Origin: Liriodendron chinense
Lineage: Eukaryota; Streptophyta; Magnoliopsida; Magnoliales; Magnoliaceae
Direction: 5' to 3'
Length of the DNA: 64,000 nucleotides
NCBI GenBank assembly: GCA_003013855.2
Contig: PVNU02001123.1
Coordinates: forward strand, 61,389 to 125,388
In this document: one piece after another, positions 34,673 to 46,216 of the stretch
Layout of the letters: every line of letters starts with the position of its first letter
Position numbering within the stretch: the stretch's first letter is position 1
The notes under the pieces: model-generated
Told to the model about the DNA's origin: nothing
The model's database searches: none
Seen by the model: only the letters and a program-made list of their open reading frames with translations
Translations under genes and position numbers: made by a program

Positions 34673-36688
34673 TGAAAGTGCGGTTTTACCGCTTGTAGAG
34701 ATACTCGGAGATATGTCTATGGACCTAGAGGGGGGGGTGAATAGGACCTTTTTAAAATTCTTTTCCCCTACTTATGCAATTCAACAAGTTTAAGCTAGGT
34801 AAGCAAGAACACCTTGGCTTCCAAGCCTTGGTGGGTCCAATCACAAGACTAGCAAGAGTTAAGCAATAACCAAACCTAGTCTAAGCATGTATAGGTAAGA
34901 AAATGATTCAACTAATTAAGCTACTAACCTATGCACCTTGTGTAGACTTATGAGATTGGATCAATGAGCTCAAGTCTACACAAGTAGTGAAGGTACATCT
35001 TGTGCGAGGATGCCTAAAAAGTGCCTAGCATGCATTCATATCAATCATTCATAATTAAGCAATTAAACTAACAATGCAAAGATATCAATGTGCTCAATAA
35101 CAATCAAAAACACAAGGATGTATAGTGGTTCGACTACGTGTCTACTCCACTCCCGGTTCAAGTACTCAACCCCTTTGAGCACACCGGCATTCACTATCGG
35201 AGGTTTTAAATGAGGTTCACCTCTCAACCTTTACACGGAGGTTTTATCGGTTCACCTCTCAACCGTATCCGGAGTTTTAGACATAGGCTAACTCTCAACC
35301 TTATCGCACGTTTTACTCCCGTGTCGGAGGCTCCCCCTTGGAGACTTAGTTTAGGCCCGGCTAATGGGCCAAGGAACGGCTAACGTCCCTAAGGCGAGTT
35401 GACAAACAAACTCTAAAATGGACTCTCAAATGAGACAACTTACTTGTCGGATGAGCCCCTTGTTTAGCACCGTATTGGGTTGCTTGATCTCCGCTCTCCC
35501 GTGCTTCAATCAGCGTCCCTTTGCTCCCTCGATCGTGCCGCCGTTGCGTTGTCAATGCCTCAGCCACATTCGATCAAACACCTTGCATGCGATGCCTTGA
35601 AATGCCCAAGGTGCTAGGAGGATGGGTGAATCTCATACATGGGATGTGTAGGTTGTTCCAACTAGGAGATTCACCTAGAGAGTCTTCTAGAGGTCTTGGA
35701 CAAAGGATATACCTATGTGGAATAGTGTCACACCTCTAGATTTGAGAGAGGAATCAAGTCATCTCTTGATAGCATTTGAATGCCCATACTTGTGTTTGAA
35801 ACACAAGGGATATGACTTGAGAACCTCCTCTTTGAGGCCCCAAATGATGTACAAGATAAGTGTAGAATGGGCTCTCAAAAACTTCTCCCCGTTGCCCAAG
35901 AATGGAGCACCATATATATAGAAAAGAGGGCTCCAACGGCTCTAAAACGGGCAGAAAACGGTCATAAACGACCTGACCCGACCGGTCATGACCGGTCGGA
36001 CACCCCTGCTGAAGGTAGACATCAAATGCACAGGGCCAATTCACTGGCCGACCGGTCATGACCGGTCGGCCCCCCTGCTGAAAGACAAGCATAACATAGG
36101 CCAAACACATGGGCCGACCGGTCATGACCGATCGGACCCCCTCACTGGACAGCCTCAATATATCAGGCCGACCGGTCATGACCGGTCGGCCACTCTTGCT
36201 GGACGGCCTAGATTGTGAAGGCCGACCGGTCATGACCGGTCGGCCAGGCTTGCTGAACCCTTCCATTATGAAGGCCAACCGGTCATGACCGGTCGGCTGG
36301 CCATATGTAAATGCAGCAGGGCTGCTGGCCGACCGGTCTTGACCGGTCGGACCAGCCTGGGTCCCCTCTTCAACAAGCTGAGTTCCATTTTCTTCAGCCT
36401 GTATATGAAGTCCTAGGTTGGAATTATCAAATGTGACACCTAGGACCTATTTATGATGCCTAAAGGGTTCTAATTATGGTCATGGACATCAAAGAAACAA
36501 AGGGGATAGGTTTTGGTCGAGGTTAAGGCACCAAGGCATCTCATTTACCTGAATCTTCTTCCTTGATGCGGCTGGACGTCTTGAGTCTTCTTTCTTCGTC
36601 TTCTTTGGGCTCAACCGACTCTAGACTCACTGCTGTAAGTGATTGACAAACAAGGTGCACTAGTATGCCACGGAAAAGTGCACTAACA
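34673..36688 (-). mobile_element. 5' LTR of the gag-only element
   Basis: 2,016 bp, almost identical to 30,681-32,695; one extra G in the G-run near 34,735. Confidence 0.9.
35973..36355. repeat. Second copy of the GACCGGTC palindrome array (5' LTR)
   Basis: Seven copies at the same relative positions as in the other LTR. Three of the roughly 13 LTR differences fall in palindrome arms: one change restores a core arm relative to the other LTR and two break pairing. Confidence 0.85.
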
Positions 36689-38928
36689 AATATCTCTAAA
36701 ATTTGTGCTCCCACTATCTTCAGTGTTCTCAATAAACCTAGCATTCCCAGTCTCAATGACTCTCATGGAATATGATGGACAATAAAATTGAATCCTTTTG
36801 ATCTTTCTGGGTATCCAATAAAGAAGCAACTAACAGTTCTAGGGTCAAGTTTTCTTTCATGCGGGTTATATGGTGTGGCTTCTGCAGGACAACCCCATAC
36901 ATGAAAATATCGTAGACTAGGCTTTCGCCTTGTCTACAATTCATATGGAGTTTTGATTACAGCCTTACATGGGACCCTATTAAGGATATGCACAGTCGTT
37001 TTCAATGCGTCACCCCACAAAGATTCTGGCAGCGTAGAATTACTAATCATAGATCGCACCATGTCCTTTAGGGTGCGATTACGCCTTTCCGCTACACCAT
37101 TCTGCTCTGGAGTGCCAGGCATGGTGTACTGGGCGACGATGCCACAATCTTGTAGGTATCTAGCGAATGGACCTGGATTACGCCCAGATTCGTCATACCT
37201 TCCGTAGTACTCACCACCACAGTCGGATCTAACGACTTTGATCTTCCTGTCGAGTTGATTCTCGACTTCAGCCTTATAGATCTTAAATGTATCCAGGGCG
37301 TTTGATTTTTCGTTAATAAAGTACAAGTACCCATAACGAGAGTAGTCATTTATAAAAGTAATAAAATACTTCTGCCCATTCCAGGATGCTGTAGGGAACG
37401 GTCCGCAGATGTCTGTATAAATCACTTCTAAGAGTCCTACGCTCCTAGTGGCACCCTTTTTTCTTATTCTAGTCTGTTTACCTTTAATGCAATCAATACA
37501 AACCCCAAAGTCTGAGAAGTCCAGGGAGTGAAGAATTCCTTCACGCACAAGCCTTTCCAATCTCTCACGAGAGATATGGCCTAATCGCCTGTGCCATAGC
37601 ATGGAGGAATTCTCACAATCTAAACTTCATTTGATACCTTTAGTGTTTCCATGTGAGGAGTTAATGCTGTATACATGTGAAACATCCAAATCTAGCTGAT
37701 AAAGGTTATTAACTAAAGTGTCAGAATCAATCACAACTGAATCATAGTAAATGCTTAATTTTCCATTTGCAAATTTAAACTCATAACCAAATTTGTCTAA
37801 GCGAGAAATGGAAACCAAATTGCGCCTTATAGAAGGCACATAAACAGTATCTACTAGATCAATAAAGTGTCCTGACGACAATCTAAGCCTACAGACTCCA
37901 ATAGCTTCCACGTTTGCTCTAATGCCGTTCCCCATATAGACTGATCTCTCTGCATCAGTTGGCGTCCGGCTTTAGAGCATATCCTGCATGGAATTACAAA
38001 TGTGAATAGTTACACTAGAATCTATCCAACAGCAGTCTGTGGACATATCAGCTAAATTTGACTCAAAACAGACTAAAATATGGTCTTTACCCTTAGAAAC
38101 GAGCCATGCTTTAAATTCTTCACAATCCTTCTTCTGATGACCAGGCTTCTTGCAGAAGAAGCAGCCATCATTAGGACCCTTCCTTTTCTTCTTAAATGTC
38201 TTTCCAGACTTAGGTTGATTGCCACCCGCAGGACCTGTAGAACTTTTTCCTGAAGTGTGCTTTCTTTTCTTATTTCCTTTTCATCCTTGACCAGATGTCA
38301 CTAGGTGTGCACTTTGTGTCTTGCTCGACCTTCTGAGTCTCTCTTCCTTCTGAACGCACTGAGATATCAGTTCGTTCAATATCCACTTTTCCTTTTGAGT
38401 ATTATAGCTAATTTAGAATTGACTGAATTGTGGAGGGAGAGGGTTCAGAACCAAGAAAATCAGGAGTTCATCCTCAATCTTAAGGTCTAATGCGCGGATT
38501 TTAGCCACCACATCAGACAATCCACCAATGTACTCCTTGATATTTGCTTGACCGTTATAGGTGGCTTGAGTCAATTTATGTAAAAGTGAACTCAGCTCAG
38601 CTTTGTCCGATTTCTGAAATCGTTTTCCTATTTCAGTCAAGAAATCTTTAGCTTTCTCAGTGTCGGGCATGACACCCTACATGGTCTCAGAAATCGAGTT
38701 CTTTATGATCTTGAGACACATCTTATTTGACTTGGTCCAGGCCTTGTAGTGAGCCTTTGCTGATTCCGTACTAGAATCAGTTGGAATAGGAGGCTCTACT
38801 TCCTCCAGGGCCAAGTCCAAGTCCATGCAACCTAGGACTATTTCAACAGACGACTTCCATTTGGAATAGTTGGACCCAGTAAGCAAAGGTATGGAATTGA
38901 ATTGTGTTGGAATATTGGAAACAGTCAT
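36689..38928 (-). pseudogene. Copia gag, protease and integrase part (17-kb element)
   Basis: From 38,928 leftwards: gag (MTVSNIPTQFNSIPLLTGSN, YSKWKSSVEIVLG, LLHKLTQATYNGQANIKEYI), CCHC knuckle CFFCKKPGHQKKDC near 38,150, a protease-like WIDSSVTIHICNS near 38,015, a gag-pre-integrase HHCC region (MLWHRRLGHISRERLE, GVCIDCIKGKQ), and an integrase core with D, D, E (YTDICGPF, VRSDCGGEY, PEQNGVAERRNRTL). Stops interrupt it near 38,673, 38,413, 38,280, 37,975, 37,627 and 36,934. The protease triad reads DSS where DSG is usual. The reading frame passes into the RT part across the gag-only insertion. Confidence 0.85.
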
Positions 38929-39648
38929 AGCTGGACATTCAAAGCATAAAACTCACATTAATAAACAAGTCCCATATAATAATGCATGAACGTAAACCAC
39001 AAATATTATGCATGTATGTTCATTTGATTGATTTGGGCCTTCAATCAAATGACCCAGAATGATGATGGGCCATAATCATCAAAATCTGGCAAGAGCCTAG
39101 CGTATCATCACGATTCCTCCTTTGGGTGAAATTGTAACATACAGGAGGCTCTACTGAACATGAAGCTGATTAATGGTAGTGAAATAAATATAAGACGTCC
39201 ATCACCTTTGGGTGAAATGAATCTCTCATACCTATATCACCATCACCAATCACTTCATCCCGCTCACACCCAGCCAAACGATGATACTTCTTTGTTCTGA
39301 CCACCGCTCGCCTGGGTATGAACGCAACTGAATGCAATCTTATAATAGAGGGTTACTGAATTCCAAATACAGAAGTCTAGAAGTAGAAATCTTTGCCAAT
39401 TGAGGTCACTTTAGTGGCTAACACAATAAGCTCCAATCCCCACTTCCAGACCTAAGGATTACTACATGGTTCTGCCCACAACGAACCATAATGTAAAATT
39501 TTTTATTCGGCCCAAAACTATATGGGTAATGGCTCCATTTTAGGCCAAATCAGAGCTCAACAGTATATTTACTGAATTATTAGGGCCATTTATCAAATGT
39601 AACCTACCAATCATCAATTAATACATTTAGGTTTCATTTGTACTGAAT
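38929..39648 (-). other. Leader (5' untranslated) part of the 17-kb copia element
   Basis: Non-coding. It contains a perfect 10-bp hairpin: CATTTGATTG at 39,021-39,030 and CAATCAAATG at 39,042-39,051, loop 11 nt, about 95 bp upstream of the gag start. The leader is then interrupted at 39,649 by a foreign LTR. Confidence 0.55.
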
Positions 39649-42600
39649 GTGTCACGCCCCAAAATTCGCGACTCAAGTACAACAACCCAAAGCCCGAGTT
39701 CTAAGGTGTGAATTGAAAATTTGAACGTAGATTCCATGAGATTCCATTCCACACATCGCATAACTAAAATAAATCCCAAATACAAAGTTTCTTTTCCACT
39801 AATATCTTATTACATTGAATTTTACAAGATAAAATAGATCAACTACAGTTGGCGTTTGAGTAACACGTGACCATCTGAATACTCTGCTCTGTCAACGTCC
39901 TTTCCTTCCTGAAAACCTGCAAGAACTGTGGTGATTTTGGTGAGCTAAAAGCCCAGTGAGGTCATTTCCATCACAGGTAATATTCCAGTTAATAAGAGAC
40001 GGGATGCGAATCATCAACGGATAAAATTGTATGAAATAAATGAGGATGAGGTTATGATTATACACTTTATGATTTATTATAAATGGAACATGATTATCAT
40101 GATGTCATGTATGTTATGATACGTGTGAGAGCAATAAACGTCTAGGAACTCGCTGCCACTGAACATTAGGAACCTGTCGCAAATCAACCATGCTCACCTA
40201 ACCGGTATAGCGAGGCGGCAAATCAACCATGCACGCCAGTGGGCAAATCAACCATGCACCACTGATCCAACTGAGCAAATCAACCATGCTCAATAGTGAA
40301 ACGACTAGAACTCGCTGCCACTGAACATTAAGAACGTGTCGTAAATCAACCATGCTCACCTAACCGGTACAGCGAGGCGGCAAATCAACCATGCACGCCA
40401 GGAGTTAAATCAACCATGCTCCTGTTCTGTCGCGGTGTATAAATGTATGCACATGTATGTGTTTATGGAAGCATTCATCAAGCATACAATGCATATCAAT
40501 ATTCAAGTCCAATCACGCCATGTATGTTATCTTCGTTCAAATAGTTCATTATTTAAATATTTATCATAAATTAAGAAAGTTGAGAAATATGTACATCGTT
40601 TAAGGTTTGTATCAACACCTAACTTATGTTTATCTAGGCTTTTACCTTGACAATTCGGGAAGACAATTTCTAAAGAAAAGCATTCAACCTATGCAAAACC
40701 TCTACATAGAGTTATGTGGAGAAATAGAGAAAAATATACAATAAGGGCAAGGAATCTGGACGTGGAATTTGAGAATACGAATAAGTGGTGAATCCTTTAC
40801 TTAGGAAAAAAAATAAGGACTGGAAAGTAAGTTGAAATAGAAAAACTTAAACCTTAAATCGAAGAACAACTAGAAGGAATAATTTGAGAAAATTAACAGG
40901 AAATTCCATATGAAGAATCACTCACAGATATGATGATCTCTAGGCTCCAAACAAGCCCAAACTTGAATCTGAGTTGGCTCAGCGAGTCGACTCGGTTTAG
41001 AGAAGAAGTTTCTTCTTCTTTCTTCTTCCTTTCTTTTTCTTCCTTTCTTCTTCTTCCTTTATCTTTCTTCTTTTCTTCTTCTTCTCTTTCTTTCTTTCTT
41101 TCTTCCTTCTTCTTCTTTCTCTGATTGATCTATGAAGGAGGGGAGGGAAACGGATGGACGGTTTTATAACTCACCTCAGTGGGTGGAAAAACGTGGTGCG
41201 GACGAAAGTCAATTTTCCGGTTCGAGTGGGAGATGTAAAAAATAGTGACTCGGCATTATTATACAAAATAAACCGTTGAGAAGTTAGGTGGAGTCCACAT
41301 GGTGTTTTGGGAGAGGTTTGGACCGTCCATGCAAAGCGACAAGCTGGATCTTGATTTCCTTGTGTTTGGATGGTGGTTTGGAATGGGCTGAACTATTAAC
41401 GAAATGAAACCAAACTTGGTCGGACAAGGTTTAGGATGGACTCGGATGTAATGGACGGAACAGATTGGGTGTGGGATCATGTTGATGGATGGCTTGGAGG
41501 CCACCAACAAGGGCAGCGGGTGGACGCTGTTACATAGAAGATGAAGAACAAGAATCGTGCTTGGCATCGTGCTTGGCTTCTTCTTCTTTATTTTTTATTT
41601 TTTATTTTTTTTACGTGCACGTGTAATAGACTTTTTATGCTTCACTTGTAAGTGGGGTCCACTTGTAGTGAATTTAGCTAGTTTCCTCCGTCCAACTAAT
41701 GACCAACATAAAGTTAACCATCGATGAGAAAAATAAGGCAGATCCGAGTTGAGGTGGAGATGTGCATGATGTGGATCTTGGCATTCTTGGTTTTAAACGG
41801 TTGATTGAAGTAGGTCATAAGATCAACTATTAGGATCAAGGTTTAAAAGTAATAAGTTTATGAGGAGGAGAAGACGGATGGACAGCTTGGATCAGCAAGG
41901 TGGGGTCCAAAAAATGGACGGTGTGAGCTGCATGGATCGTAAGTAACGGACGCTGGCTGAAACAGGCGCAAGACGACTTCTTCCTTTTTTTCTTATATTA
42001 CGTGCGTCGCACTGACTACCGCTTCCTTCACAAGTGGGGTCCATTTCAGGTAGATCGGGACCACCTGATCCGTTCAACAGGTCAGCTACCTATATTTAGC
42101 CGTTGACGTGAAAGGTGGGATGGATCCGAATTAAGGTGGGCCACTTATGGCTCGATTTCTGATTAGGACATTTGTAGGATGATTGGAGGGCTGAAATTCG
42201 ATGTGTACGGTTAAATTATGTACTAGAACTAGTGTATGAAGTTTCGTGTGAAAGTGAACGTTAGACATTATAATACTTAAAAACAGCGGTGTCACTTAAG
42301 TTTGACTGATGGCATTTTCGTAATTATTGTAAATTTGTAAGTTTTGTGGAATCTAACACTTCTACACTATTACAGGGTTTATTTTGAGCAACTTTAATAA
42401 AGGGACCATACTAAAATTCCCTACAAATTATTTAATATTAATTTATCAATATTAAAGTTATTTAATTTATTAAATAATTAACTAAATTATAACTTAAATT
42501 ATTCTAAAATTCTAGAGTTTTATAAACATGCCTGATGAGTTTCATAGGGTTGAAAAATCAATGATCTAAGAAAATACTTGGTGACGAACAAGATATTTGG

Positions 42601-42911
42601 ATCAGCTTTATGAACAGGCATGTGTACAGGACGGTGTGAAGATCGTACGGCAAATTTATATTGATTGTATAATTCAAAATCGAAGTGGATGGTTAGATCA
42701 TTCAATCTATCAACGATAAATCCTTTTAATAAACAATCTATTGACTTAACTAAGTATGCTAAGTTTTTCAGAGGTCTGAAATGTGTCAGAATACGTATAA
42801 AAGTGTGACGTGTGTGTATGCGTATGAACAACGCGGCCTAAAATTTAAATTCTAACTTGTGAACTATAACACTCGTGTACCTACTCGCGTACTAAATTTT
42901 TGGGGTATTAC
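39649..42911 (-). mobile_element. Tekay/Del-like Ty3/gypsy LTR, about 3.26 kb, 3' LTR orientation
   Basis: Starts TGTCACGCCCCAAAA and ends TTTTTGGGGTATTACA, imperfect inverted termini. On the minus strand it is preceded by GAATTTCGAGGACGAAATTC and a purine-rich AAGGGTGGTAGAA (plus 42,912-42,955), a combination I associate with the 3' end of Tekay/Del chromoviruses. No second LTR or TSD was found, so the element is truncated. A pyrimidine-rich tract lies at 41,005-41,125. It contains the hairpin array at 40,181-40,418. Confidence 0.6.
40165..40424. repeat. Seven AAATCAACCATG motifs, most inside short complementary stems
   Basis: Core copies at 40,181, 40,220, 40,245, 40,277, 40,343, 40,382 and 40,407. 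Flanks pair differently from copy to copy: GGCG/CGCC (copies 2 and 6), CAGTGG/CCACTG (copy 3), TGAG/CTCA (copy 4), CAGGAG/CTCCTG (copy 7). Copies 1 and 5 have little or no pairing. The blocks around copies 1-2 and 5-6 are a longer direct repeat (ACTCGCTGCCACTGAACATT). Confidence 0.8.
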
Positions 42912-44520
42912 ATTCTACCACCCTTACACAGAATTTCGTCCTCGAAATTCGATCCACCTACTAAGCTAACTAATGAAGATATTTTCCCTAGAGTGTCTTA
43001 CATGATTTATGAATCTAAGGTTTGAGGGCATACAAGTATATCTACTTGCTAACAAGAATGTGGGTTCTTACAGAATGGCCCAACTATAGTTAATTCAGTA
43101 GTTTAATTCATCTTGGGCAATGGGCTGAAGTAACTAAAGTGGACCATTAAATGTCCGATAATATGAGAACATTAAGCCCCAAAAGTTGGGCTTAGAATGA
43201 ACATAAAGGGGCCTAAATCAGGGCTTAGAATTAGGCCTTAAACTGTCCTTGAAAATGGGCATAGAATAGGCTAATAACGGGCCTAACATATACTAAAAAC
43301 AGACCCCAAAATCAGCCCATTTCCAGCCATTCAAGGAGCCCCATCCACAGGCCCAAAAGAAACTCAAACATATTCTGAATTCAAGTCTCAAAATGGGCCC
43401 AAGACATGGCCCATATATTTATATGTAAGAAGACCTAATAACAGATCCAGTAGATAAGCCCATGAGCCCAACGACATCTGCCAAGGTTGGGCCTAATATG
43501 GCCATTAAACAGGCCCACCATAGTTCCTCTTTCAATACATCACTGAGAAACCCATGCCACACCAAATGACTTGCATTTAATGCAACCCAAGCTCACTATC
43601 TGGTGATGAGCTTTGGATTGAATTTAATTCAGGCTATGGGCCCTATGACCAGGCCCAACATAAAGTCCAGGCAATGGACCTTATTAACCATGGCCAGAAC
43701 ATGCCACCTCTGCTCTGCTCTTTAGTATTTCCAAAACAGGAAACCACTCTTACTACCAAAACCCACTATAGAAAGAACCCTCCAAACCCTAGCCGCAACC
43801 CATCTCTGAAACAGAAATCCATCCTGGCTGCTGTCACCACTGTCCGCCGTCACCTCCATCAGCACCGTCACCGGAGCCGCTGGAAAAAGGAATGGCCACT
43901 GCCGGCCTTGACAGTTGCCAAATCCGGCAATGGTGACAACCAATCTTGCCACCAGCCATCGTCGTCGGCTGAAGAATCTGGTAATGGTGTCAGCCGACTC
44001 GCCATCAGCCACCGCCGAATCAACGCTGTAGAATCGGAACAGGTGTTGTGGGATACAATCTGCTCTGAATGGAGATGGCCGCCATATATTTCTTGCAAGC
44101 CGTCAACTAACAGCAATGTCCGAAAACCCATTGTTTCCCCATGGTATATACACTTTACGATGGTTGCCGCCACCACTGATCAGAGTACGATCTTCTCCGA
44201 CGGCCATGGAAATCGGCGATTGGCTGGGACAGCATCCAATAGAGCCGCCTCTGAATCTTTTTTTTTTTTTTTTGGCTATGGATCGGCGGCAATTAGCTGT
44301 CCTCACAGTCGGGATTTCCAGTCGGCTTCAACGGGTTGCAACAGATCTTGGGGTTTTTTTTATTTTAAATCTGAATCTGTGGGCTACAGAGATATCCCAT
44401 GATTTCACGGCTACCAACAATGGAGGTCATGGCTACCAATCAAAGACCGGCCTCAACGGGAAATCATGGCATGTCCGTCCGATGACAGAAAAAAAAATCC
44501 ACCAAGATCAATGCATAGAT
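42912..44520 (-). other. Remainder of the copia leader and truncated gypsy internal end; no gene
   Basis: 42,912-42,980 is the gypsy internal end with PPT. 43,080-43,680 is rich in GGGCC/GGCCC words. 43,780-44,340 looks like transcribed plant DNA (AACCCTAGCC, proline/histidine-rich frames on both strands) and could be captured sequence, but no reading frame on either strand has recognisable domains. Confidence 0.35.
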
Positions 44521-44533
44521 TGCTCTGATACCA
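44521..44533 (-). other. Primer binding site of the 17-kb copia element
   Basis: TGGTATCAGAGCA on the minus strand, two bases from the LTR end at 44,536. Confidence 0.9.
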
Positions 44534-44535
44534 AC

Positions 44536-45001
44536 TGTTAGACTTAATCTTAATGCGGAATAATCGGATCGTCTATGCATCGAATAATGGAGATTCCATA
44601 CTGTAATCTTAAAACCATACCTGATTGGGAAGAAATTCCCGATGCCGCCGTGTTGCCGAGAAGAACTCTTGGTCTTCCACACCTTTCACCTTTAGGAGAA
44701 TCACTCAATGGGACTAGGGTTTTCTCTTGTGTGTTGGTGAGGGGACCAAGACATATATTTATAGGAAAGAGGGCCAGAGAAGCTTACCCATCATGCTTCT
44801 CTCCTCTAGGGTCTCCACACCGTAGGTTTCCATATCAGGCTTAATAACCGCGCATAGGGACCACGGTTCAAGCGTCTCGCCCCAAACCTATTTGCAATGA
44901 TCACAACTATAGTGGGGCCCACTGAATCGCTCAATCTAAATAATCCAACGGTCATGATCTAAACAGATGATCATGTGTAGCCCACCTAATGGAGTCTTAC
45001 A
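44536..45001 (-). mobile_element. 5' LTR of the 17-kb copia element
   Basis: 466 bp; about 15 differences from the 27,861-28,326 copy. Flanked on the right by GTTTA at 45,002-45,006. Confidence 0.9.
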
Positions 45002-45425
45002 GTTTACACACTTTCTTCTCTTGCCCTAGTTGAACAAATCCCTCAAGTTATTCCATATAAACTTCTTCATCTAGATAACCATTTAAGAATACTGTTTTGA
45101 CATCCATCTGATGGATTACTAGATGGTGAATTGCTACAAGGGTAATTAGAGTCCTAATGGTGGATATACAAGCAACGGGAGCATACGTATCGAAAAAATC
45201 GATGCCTTCTTTTTTGTCTAAAGCCTTTGGCCACTAACCGAGCTTTAAACTTATTATAGTTCCATCGGGATTGAACTTTCTCATGAATATCCACTTACAT
45301 CTTATAGGTTTTAAACCTGGTGAAAGATCGACTAAACACCAAGTGTTATTGGAGACTATGAATTTCATTTCGTCGTCATTAGCTTCCCTCTAAAACTGTA
45401 TATCAGGAGATGAGAGAGTTTCACT
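45002..45425 (-). pseudogene. Old Ty1/copia pol fragment (RT start), right half
   Basis: Minus-strand blocks: REANDDEMKFIVSNNTW, CKWIFMRKFNPDGTI, KKEGIDFFDTYAPVA, HQMDVKTVFLNGYLDEEVYM, LEGFVQLGQEKKVCK. It continues directly into the RT sequence left of 27,860 when the 17-kb element is removed. There is at least one frameshift (near 45,225) and stops at about 45,390 and 45,035. It ends at about 45,426, where unrelated AT-rich sequence starts. Confidence 0.8.
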
Positions 45426-46011
45426 AAGGTGTCATTTGGTAAACTGAAAAATAAGGCTGAAAATTAAATTAAGTTCTGAAATCTTAAAGTACTGAATTTT
45501 AGTGCTTATAAGTACTGAAAAATCTGTTTAGTAATCTGTAAAAAGGTCCTGATATCTAAAAATAAGCACTTAAAAAAATATATGTTTGGTAAATACAATC
45601 TAGAATGTCTGAAAATTGGCAAATTGTCATAGTTGCCCATGTTGTCTCACTTAATATATTTCATGGAGTATGATATGGAACTTGCTATTGTTGTGCCACC
45701 AAATTTGGCATACCTATGTCCAATCCATTGGTCTTTTTATTATTTTTCTTAAGTGCATTCCAGCAAGAGAATGCCACTCAATATAAACCCTCGAGGGACA
45801 AGACTTTGAACATGTGGGGACGATTCTAACATTTTATCTCATAGGTAAGGCCCACAATGTACATAAGATGATACCAATATTTTCCCAAGTTGAAGACATT
45901 ATTCAATCAAATGGCCTACACATAGTGTCTACAAAACACACTATAAGCTACCATCAACATTCAATGTTGAGTGCAGCTAAACATTCCATTCCAACCATGT
46001 TAAAAAAAAAT
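45426..46011. other. AT-rich intergenic, possible small DNA transposon remnant
   Basis: Starts GGTGTCATTTGGTAAACTG; the theme TTTGGTAAA recurs near 45,590, as in some hAT-type non-autonomous elements. No matching TIR pair or gene found. Confidence 0.3.
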
Positions 46012-46216
46012 TAAGGTGGCCCACCTTGATGTATTTGTGAAATCCACATAGTCCCACCGTTTTGCCAACTTATTCTAGGAAATGAACCCAAAAAATGAGG
46101 TAGATGCAAATCTCAGGTGGACCACACCACACGAAACAGTGGTAATTGAACGCCCACCATTAAAAACTTCTTGAGGGCCGCAAAAGTTTGGATCAAGCTT
46201 ATATTTATCTTTTCCC

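Larger units (their letters stand above)
30681..36688 (-). mobile_element. Gag-only LTR element (TR-GAG-like, SIRE-type gag), 6,008 bp, TSD AATAT
   Basis: LTRs are 2,015 bp (30,681-32,695) and 2,016 bp (34,673-36,688), starting TGAAAGTGCGG and ending GTGCACTAACA. AATAT flanks the element (30,676-30,680 and 36,689-36,693). I count about 13 substitutions and one 1-bp indel between LTRs (about 0.65%). PBS and PPT are intact, but the 2-kb internal region encodes gag only. Pol must have come from another element, presumably a related full-length copia. It sits in the integrase-RT junction of the 17-kb element. Confidence 0.9.
27861..45001 (-). mobile_element. 17.1-kb Ty1/copia element with nested insertions, TSD GTTTA
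   Basis: Two 466-bp LTRs (27,861-28,326 and 44,536-45,001) begin TGTTAGACTTAATC and end GGAGTCTTACA. GTTTA flanks both outer ends. The minus orientation is shown by a PBS next to the right LTR, a polypurine tract next to the left LTR, and gag to RNase H reading leftwards. By eye the LTRs differ at about 15 positions (about 3%). Its own sequence is about 8 kb; the excess comes from a 6.0-kb gag-only element in pol and a Tekay-like LTR in the leader. Confidence 0.9.

Noticed and set aside
43674..44402. 242-codon plus-strand ORF in the copia leader
   Set aside because: Low-complexity, no recognisable domain, overlapping frames on the other strand equally long; composition effect or captured UTR-like sequence.
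27140..45425. Endogenous pararetrovirus (caulimovirid) origin for RT fragments
   Set aside because: RT, integrase and RNase H blocks, LTRs and TSDs are those of Ty1/copia; no movement protein or coat motifs.
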